9,593 nucleotides of DNA, taken from the NCBI GenBank assembly GCA_035288865.1, contig DATDZA010000042.1, positions 1 through 9,593 on the forward strand, in the 5' to 3' direction. Source of the DNA: GCA-2688775 sp035288865. Its GTDB lineage: Archaea > Nanobdellota > Nanobdellia > Woesearchaeales > GW2011-AR4. Made by a program: the position numbers and the translations under genes. The notes beneath the pieces are model-generated. The model saw only the letters and a program-made list of their open reading frames with translations. It had not been told where the DNA came from and did not search any database. Every line of letters starts with the position of its first letter. Positions within the stretch are counted from its first letter, which is position 1. Below, in pieces: positions 5,732-9,593 of this stretch.

Positions 5732-6744
5732 TTCAGCAAGCAATCATAAAATTATCTGAAAAAAAGAATTTGTCTGAAATTGAAACAGCCAGTGCAATGG
5801 AATTCATAATGGAGGGGAAGGCCACAAATTCACAAATCAAGGAATTCCTTCTTGGATTGAAATCAAAAGGAGAAACTATTGATGAGATAACTGCATGCGC
5901 AAAAGTCATGAGGGAAAAATCTTTCAGGATAGACCCTGATGTGAAACATCTTGTTGACACTTGCGGCACAGGCGGTGATAATTCTGGAACATTTAATATT
6001 TCCACAGCAGCAGCATTTGTCGCAGCAGGCGCAGGAGCTGCAGTTGCAAAGCACGGCAACAAATCCATAAGCTCAAAATGCGGAAGCGCTGATGTTTTGA
6101 AATATCTTGGAGTTAACATCGAATTAGAGCCTAAAAATGTTCAAGATTGCATCGAGAAAGTTGGAATTGGATTCTTATTTGCTCCAAAATTTCATCCTGC
6201 AATGAAATATGCAATGGACGCCCGAAAAGAGCTCGGAGTTAGGACTATTTTTAACATTCTAGGGCCGTTGACTAATCCTGCAGGCGCTAAATCACAACTG
6301 ATTGGGGTTTTTGATTCCAAATTATTGCCAGTAATGGCAAATGTTCTTAAGAATCTTGGAAGCAGGCATGTTATGATTGTAAATGGAAATGGGCTGGATG
6401 AGATTTCGATAAGTGATAAAACTGATGTTTTTGAATTAAAGAATGGAATCATAGAAAATTATTCCATTAATCCTTCTGAATTTGGGTTTAAGTTATGCAC
6501 AATTTCTGATTTGAAAGGAGACAATCCGAAAGACAATGCCAAAATCATAATTGATGTCTTAAACGGGCTTAAAGGCCCAAAAAGAGATGTGGTTGTTTTG
6601 AATGCTGCAGCTGCCTTGCTTGCCTGCGGCCTTGCAAAGGACTTTGAAGGCGGGATTGCTCTTGCTTCAAGGTCTATAGAAACAGGAAATGCTATGGAGA
6701 AATTAAATAAATTGATAAAATTTAGCAGCGAATATTTGAAATAA
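5728..6744 (+). CDS. trpD: Anthranilate phosphoribosyltransferase
   Basis: Transfers phosphoribose from PRPP to anthranilate, giving phosphoribosyl-anthranilate. It has 338 residues, full family length. There is an N-terminal helical domain (to ~65), then the PRPP-binding DTCGTGGD (77-84) and FNIST (89-93). KHGNKSISSKCGSADVLKYLG (108-128) carries the KHGN and SADVLE-like motifs. RKELGVRTIFNILGPLTNPA (166-185) binds anthranilate, and NGLDEI (221-226) carries the metal-binding Asp/Glu. All key residues are present. The start is fixed by GGAGG and the ATGA overlap with trpG; trpC begins 1 nt after the stop. It contains no Trp. Confidence 0.97.
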   Translation: MIQQAIIKLSEKKNLSEIETASAMEFIMEGKATNSQIKEFLLGLKSKGETIDEITACAKVMREKSFRIDPDVKHLVDTCGTGGDNSGTFNISTAAAFVAAGAGAAVAKHGNKSISSKCGSADVLKYLGVNIELEPKNVQDCIEKVGIGFLFAPKFHPAMKYAMDARKELGVRTIFNILGPLTNPAGAKSQLIGVFDSKLLPVMANVLKNLGSRHVMIVNGNGLDEISISDKTDVFELKNGIIENYSINPSEFGFKLCTISDLKGDNPKDNAKIIIDVLNGLKGPKRDVVVLNAAAALLACGLAKDFEGGIALASRSIETGNAMEKLNKLIKFSSEYLK

Positions 6745-6745
6745 A

Positions 6746-7501
6746 ATGCTTAAAAAAATAATTGAGAATAAAAGGAAAGAAGTTAACTTGGCAAAGAAAT
6801 CAATACCATTGGATAGTTTTAAGTCTAAGATTATTAATTCTAATCGGAATTTTAAGAAAGCAGTATTAAAAAATAAATTAAGCCTTATTGCTGAGTTTAA
6901 AAGAAAATCACCTTCTAAAAATATTCAGGAAAAAGAATTTGACATTAAAAAAATTATAAATATTTACAATCAATACGCTGATGCAATTTCTGTTTTAACT
7001 AATGAGAAATTCTTTAATGGAAGTCTAGATGATATGAAAGCTGTTAGTAATTTAACTTCGCTTCCGATTCTAAGGAAAGATTTTATTATAGATAAATACC
7101 AAATTTATGAAGCCAGGCTGTATAATGCTGATGCGATTTTATTGATTGCTTCAATTTTAAGTTTGGAGCAAATTAATGATTTCATTGATATTGCAAAATC
7201 GTTTGAAATGAACTGCCTTGTTGAAATTCATAACGAACAAGAATTAAACAAAATCTTGCATTCTAAAGCTGAAATAATCGGGATCAATAACAGAAATTTG
7301 GATACACTAAAGATTGATTTGAATACTACTCTTAGATTATCTGATAAAATTCCTTCAAACAAAATAATTGTTAGTGAAAGCGGGATTAAATACAATGATT
7401 ATGTGAATAAAATTAAGAATAAAGTGAATGCGATCCTTGTTGGTTCTGCGTTTATGAATTCAAATAATATTGAAAATGAGATAATTCGACTAACCAAATG
7501 A
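6746..7501 (+). CDS. trpC: Indole-3-glycerol phosphate synthase
   Basis: A TIM-barrel enzyme that closes the indole ring of CdRP to indole-3-glycerol phosphate. It has 251 residues and is monofunctional. Active-site residues align with the family: Glu50 and Lys52 in IAEFKRKSPS, Lys111 in ILRKDFI (general acid), Glu160 in CLVEIHN, Asn181 in GINNRNL, and the phosphate loops SESGI (210-214) and LVGSAFM (231-237). The gene is strikingly AT-rich and Lys/Asn/Ile-rich compared with trpD and trpB. Its ATG is 1 nt after the trpD stop with no good Shine-Dalgarno, so coupling is likely. It overlaps trpF by 4 nt. It contains no Trp. Confidence 0.95.
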   Translation: MLKKIIENKRKEVNLAKKSIPLDSFKSKIINSNRNFKKAVLKNKLSLIAEFKRKSPSKNIQEKEFDIKKIINIYNQYADAISVLTNEKFFNGSLDDMKAVSNLTSLPILRKDFIIDKYQIYEARLYNADAILLIASILSLEQINDFIDIAKSFEMNCLVEIHNEQELNKILHSKAEIIGINNRNLDTLKIDLNTTLRLSDKIPSNKIIVSESGIKYNDYVNKIKNKVNAILVGSAFMNSNNIENEIIRLTK

Positions 7502-8112
7502 CAAAAATAAAAATCTGCGGAATAACAAATTATAAAGATGCACAAAATGCGATAGATTTAGGGGCAGATTTTTTAGGCTTTAATTTTTATTCCAAAAGCC
7601 CACGATATGTTAATAAATATTTGGCCAAATTTTTAATTAATGAGATTGATAAAAAAATATTAAAAGTCGGAGTTTTTGTAAATGAAGATATTAATAAAAT
7701 AAATGAAATTGTAAATTCCTGCAATCTTGATTTAATTCAATTATCAGGAAATGAAAGCATCCAATACTTAAATACTTTAAAAAAATCAACAAATAAAAAA
7801 ATAATCAATGCTATTAGGATTAAAAATGGATTAAATATTAAAAAATTAAATGCATTTGATTCAGATTATATAATGTTGGATTCTTTCAAGGAAGGATTTT
7901 ACGGCGGAACAGGAGAAAGTTTTGATTTAAATTTAATTAAGAACGTTAATAACAAAAAATTATTCTTGGCTGGCGGATTGAATGATATAAATGTTAATGA
8001 AGCAATCAAGAAACTAAATCCCTTTGCTGTTGATGTTTGCAGCAGCATTGAATCTTCACCGGGAAAAAAAGATTTTAATAAGATGAAAAAATTTATTGAG
8101 GCTGTAAAATGA
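7498..8112 (+). CDS. trpF: Phosphoribosylanthranilate isomerase
   Basis: A TIM-barrel enzyme that isomerises phosphoribosyl-anthranilate to CdRP, the step before TrpC. It has 204 residues, typical for a monofunctional TrpF. The general base Cys7 is in KICGIT, Arg36 in SPRYV, the general acid Asp127 in IMLDSF, and the phosphate-binding GGTGESFDL, LAGGL and VDVCSSIES are present. The usual QLHG motif reads QLSG (81-84), so the His that contacts substrate in the family is Ser here. It is very AT-rich: the 60 nt at 7681-7740 contain 11 G/C. It starts in an ATGA overlap with trpC and ends in an ATGA overlap with trpB. It contains no Trp. Confidence 0.95.
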   Translation: MTKIKICGITNYKDAQNAIDLGADFLGFNFYSKSPRYVNKYLAKFLINEIDKKILKVGVFVNEDINKINEIVNSCNLDLIQLSGNESIQYLNTLKKSTNKKIINAIRIKNGLNIKKLNAFDSDYIMLDSFKEGFYGGTGESFDLNLIKNVNNKKLFLAGGLNDINVNEAIKKLNPFAVDVCSSIESSPGKKDFNKMKKFIEAVK

Positions 8113-9284
8113 ATTCACTTGGAAAATTCGGAGATTTTGGAGGGATTTTTGTTCCGGAAACATTGATTCCGGCGCTTGAAGAGCTGGAAGAAGCATTTTT
8201 TAGATTGAAGAATGATATAAAATTTAATTCCGAGCTTAAAGATTTGCTTGAGAAATATTCAGGACGGCCGACTCCATTAACTTTCTGCCCAAATTTAAGC
8301 AGGAAGCTTGGCTGTAAAATTTATCTTAAGAGGGAGGATTTACTTCACACAGGAGCCCATAAGATAAACAATGCGCTGGGGCAGGCACTTCTTGCAAAGT
8401 ATATTGGAAAAAAAAGATTAATTGCAGAAACTGGGGCAGGGCAGCACGGAGTTGCAACTGCAACGGCCGGAGCTCGGCTTAATTTTAAGACCAGTGTGTA
8501 TATGGGAACAAAAGATATTCAGCGTCAGAAATTAAATGTTCTTAGAATGAAACTTCTTGGTGCAAATGTAATTCCTGTTGAATCCGGTTCGAGAACTCTT
8601 AAGGATGCTATTAACGAGGCGCTTAGGGATTGGACTGCCAATGTTGAAGACACGCATTATCTGCTTGGATCTGTTCTTGGGCCGCATCCGTTTCCTGCCA
8701 TGATTAAGCATTTTCAAAGTGTCATTGGAATGGAAGCTAAAAAACAAATAATTGAAGCTGAAGGTAAATTGCCCTCCATGATTATTGCATGCGTCGGCGG
8801 CGGTTCCAATGCTATTGGAATTTTTAATTCTTTCATTGATGATGCAAAAGTTAAATTAGTAGGGGTTGAGGCTGGCGGGGAAGGAATTTCAACAGGCAAT
8901 CATGCTGCAAGGTTTGCTGATTCATCAATGGGAAGAGTTGGAGTGATACACGGCACGAAAACATTTGTACTTCAGGATAAATATGGGCAAATCAGGAATA
9001 CGTCTGCAATAGCTGCCGGACTTGATTATTGCGCAGTTGGGCCTGAACATAGTTTGCTTCATGAGATTAAGCGGGTAGAGTATACTTATGCAACTGATCT
9101 AGAAACGCTTGAAGCTTTTAAAATATTAAGCAAAGAGGAAGGAATTATTCCTGCGCTTGAATCTGCGCATGCTGTTGCGCATATTTTAAAGATCAGTAAA
9201 AGTCTTGAGAAAGATGATGTTGTAATTATTAATTTAAGCGGGCGCGGGGACAAGGATTTGGATCAGATACAACAATATTTATGA
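8109..9284 (+). CDS. trpB: Tryptophan synthase beta chain (TrpB1 type)
   Basis: PLP enzyme that condenses indole with serine to give tryptophan. It has 391 residues, typical of TrpB1 (the partner of TrpA) rather than the longer TrpB2. It begins with FGDFGGIFVPETL. The PLP lysine is K85 in HTGAHKINNALGQ and the catalytic Glu107 is in AETGAGQHG. The phosphate loop is GGGSNA (230-235), and Ser377 in NLSGRGDKD contacts the pyridine nitrogen in the family. The only Trp of the six enzymes is in RDWTANVED. It is last in the operon; trpA, usually next, does not follow. The stop is followed by a T8 run. The TrpA-type interface suggests that a TrpA exists elsewhere in the genome, or that the protein works on free indole. 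Confidence 0.97.
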   Translation: MNSLGKFGDFGGIFVPETLIPALEELEEAFFRLKNDIKFNSELKDLLEKYSGRPTPLTFCPNLSRKLGCKIYLKREDLLHTGAHKINNALGQALLAKYIGKKRLIAETGAGQHGVATATAGARLNFKTSVYMGTKDIQRQKLNVLRMKLLGANVIPVESGSRTLKDAINEALRDWTANVEDTHYLLGSVLGPHPFPAMIKHFQSVIGMEAKKQIIEAEGKLPSMIIACVGGGSNAIGIFNSFIDDAKVKLVGVEAGGEGISTGNHAARFADSSMGRVGVIHGTKTFVLQDKYGQIRNTSAIAAGLDYCAVGPEHSLLHEIKRVEYTYATDLETLEAFKILSKEEGIIPALESAHAVAHILKISKSLEKDDVVIINLSGRGDKDLDQIQQYL

Positions 9285-9327
9285 TTTAAGAGTTTATTTG
9301 ATGATTAAGATGAATAATTCAGAAAAG

Positions 9328-9335
9328 TTTTTTTT
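9328..9335 (+). terminator. T8 terminator of the trp operon; spacer to 9486
   Basis: T8 lies 43 nt after the trpB stop and fits an archaeal oligo-T terminator. The rest of the spacer (9285-9486) is very AT-rich. It holds only a 28-codon Lys-rich ORF (9301-9387) that I regard as chance, and the palindrome at 9460-9479. No trpA sequence or remnant is recognisable. Confidence 0.5.
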
Positions 9336-9459
9336 GATTAAAATAAAAATAATTAAAAAATATGGCAGGCAATATCAATTATTATAAAAAATAAACGAAA
9401 TAAATTTACTAAAATACGCCACGTACGAATAAAAATTATAAAATTCAAAATGACATCCT

Positions 9460-9479
9460 CTGCGGAATAAATTCCGCAG
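9460..9479 (-). terminator. Perfect 9-bp palindrome, probable terminator of the convergent gene
   Basis: CTGCGGAAT and ATTCCGCAG are perfect reverse complements separated by AA. The palindrome lies 7 nt beyond the stop of the minus-strand frame at 9487 and is followed on that strand by T-rich sequence. Its position between converging genes suits a terminator; an operator is the alternative. Confidence 0.45.
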
Positions 9480-9486
9480 TATCCAT

Positions 9487-9593
9487 TCAAGCTAAACCAT
9501 GGTGCTTAGCTTGGTTCAAAATGTACAAAGCTGTGTCGCTAAGCTGATTGTATCCGACGGTAACAGCAGTTCCGCCGCGGCTCCAAAGATTTC
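9487..9593 (-). CDS. 3' end of an unrecognised convergent gene (partial)
   Basis: The minus-strand frame is open from the window edge for 34 codons to TGA at 9487-9489. It contains NLWSRGGTAVTVGYNQL and then an amphipathic helix-like tail SDTALYILNQAKHHGLA. The composition is protein-like and the terminator-like palindrome follows the stop, which is why I prefer this frame. A plus-strand frame from ATG 9499 is also open to the edge but gives a low-complexity Ser/Ala-rich sequence. Family unknown. Confidence 0.5.
   Translation of the reverse strand, partial: NLWSRGGTAVTVGYNQLSDTALYILNQAKHHGLA

Noticed and set aside
9301..9387. 28-codon ORF after trpB as a remnant of trpA or a small gene
   Set aside because: It is Lys/Ile-rich, reads through the T8 terminator, has no TrpA motif and is what chance gives in AT-rich sequence.
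9489..9512. Inverted repeat AAGCTAA / TTAGCTT around ACCATGGT
   Set aside because: It lies inside the probable coding end of the convergent gene, has a 10-nt gap between arms, and has no T-run or partner signal.
1..9593. CRISPR array, insertion sequence, integrase or defence system
   Set aside because: No regularly spaced repeats, transposase motifs or defence-type domains are visible on either strand.

Overview
The window is a stretch of an AT-rich archaeal chromosome. The evidence is an archaeal/eukaryal-type elongation factor 1A, an archaeal-length ribosomal protein S10 next to it, an ACT-domain protein of a type common in archaea, and BRE/TATA promoters placed a constant ~26 nt before start codons, as in leaderless archaeal genes. 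The protein style (Lys/Asn/Ile-rich, small genes) would fit a DPANN lineage such as Woesearchaeota, but that is inference and cannot be settled from this window.

Layout. (1) 1-2096, plus strand: the end of a str-type ribosomal cluster. It holds tuf (5' truncated by the window edge), an unrecognised gene for a small membrane-anchored or exported protein, a 195-nt gap with four consecutive hairpins, and rps10. (2) 2097-2266: convergent intergenic gap with T-runs and one AT hairpin. (3) 2267-3398, minus strand: an unrecognised 141-aa protein whose start codon sits in a G8 tract, and a 218-aa ACT-domain protein that is probably an amino-acid-responsive regulator. (4) 3399-3567: a compact divergent control region with back-to-back promoters, a palindrome between them, and a short leader ORF holding one Trp codon and a T8 tract. 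(5) 3568-9284, plus strand: trpE-trpG-trpD-trpC-trpF-trpB, almost without gaps (1-nt gaps or 4-nt ATGA overlaps). (6) 9285-9593: T8 terminator, AT-rich spacer, a terminator-like palindrome, and the probable 3' end of a convergent gene.

How the genes work together. TrpE/TrpG make anthranilate from chorismate and glutamine. TrpD adds phosphoribose, TrpF isomerises, TrpC closes the indole ring and TrpB condenses indole with serine. trpA, the usual source of indole for TrpB, is not in the window. The gene order (E-G-D-C-F-B) and the TrpE subtype resemble the proteobacterial operon rather than typical archaeal ones, which suggests bacterial ancestry. The divergent ACT protein is the natural candidate regulator. 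The arrangement recalls trpY/trpEGCFBAD of Methanothermobacter, but the palindrome here is different.

Most interesting signals: the divergent promoter/palindrome block with its Trp-containing leader ORF, the bacterial-looking trp operon without trpA, the hairpin-rich rps10 leader, and the G8 tract at the start of the 141-aa gene.
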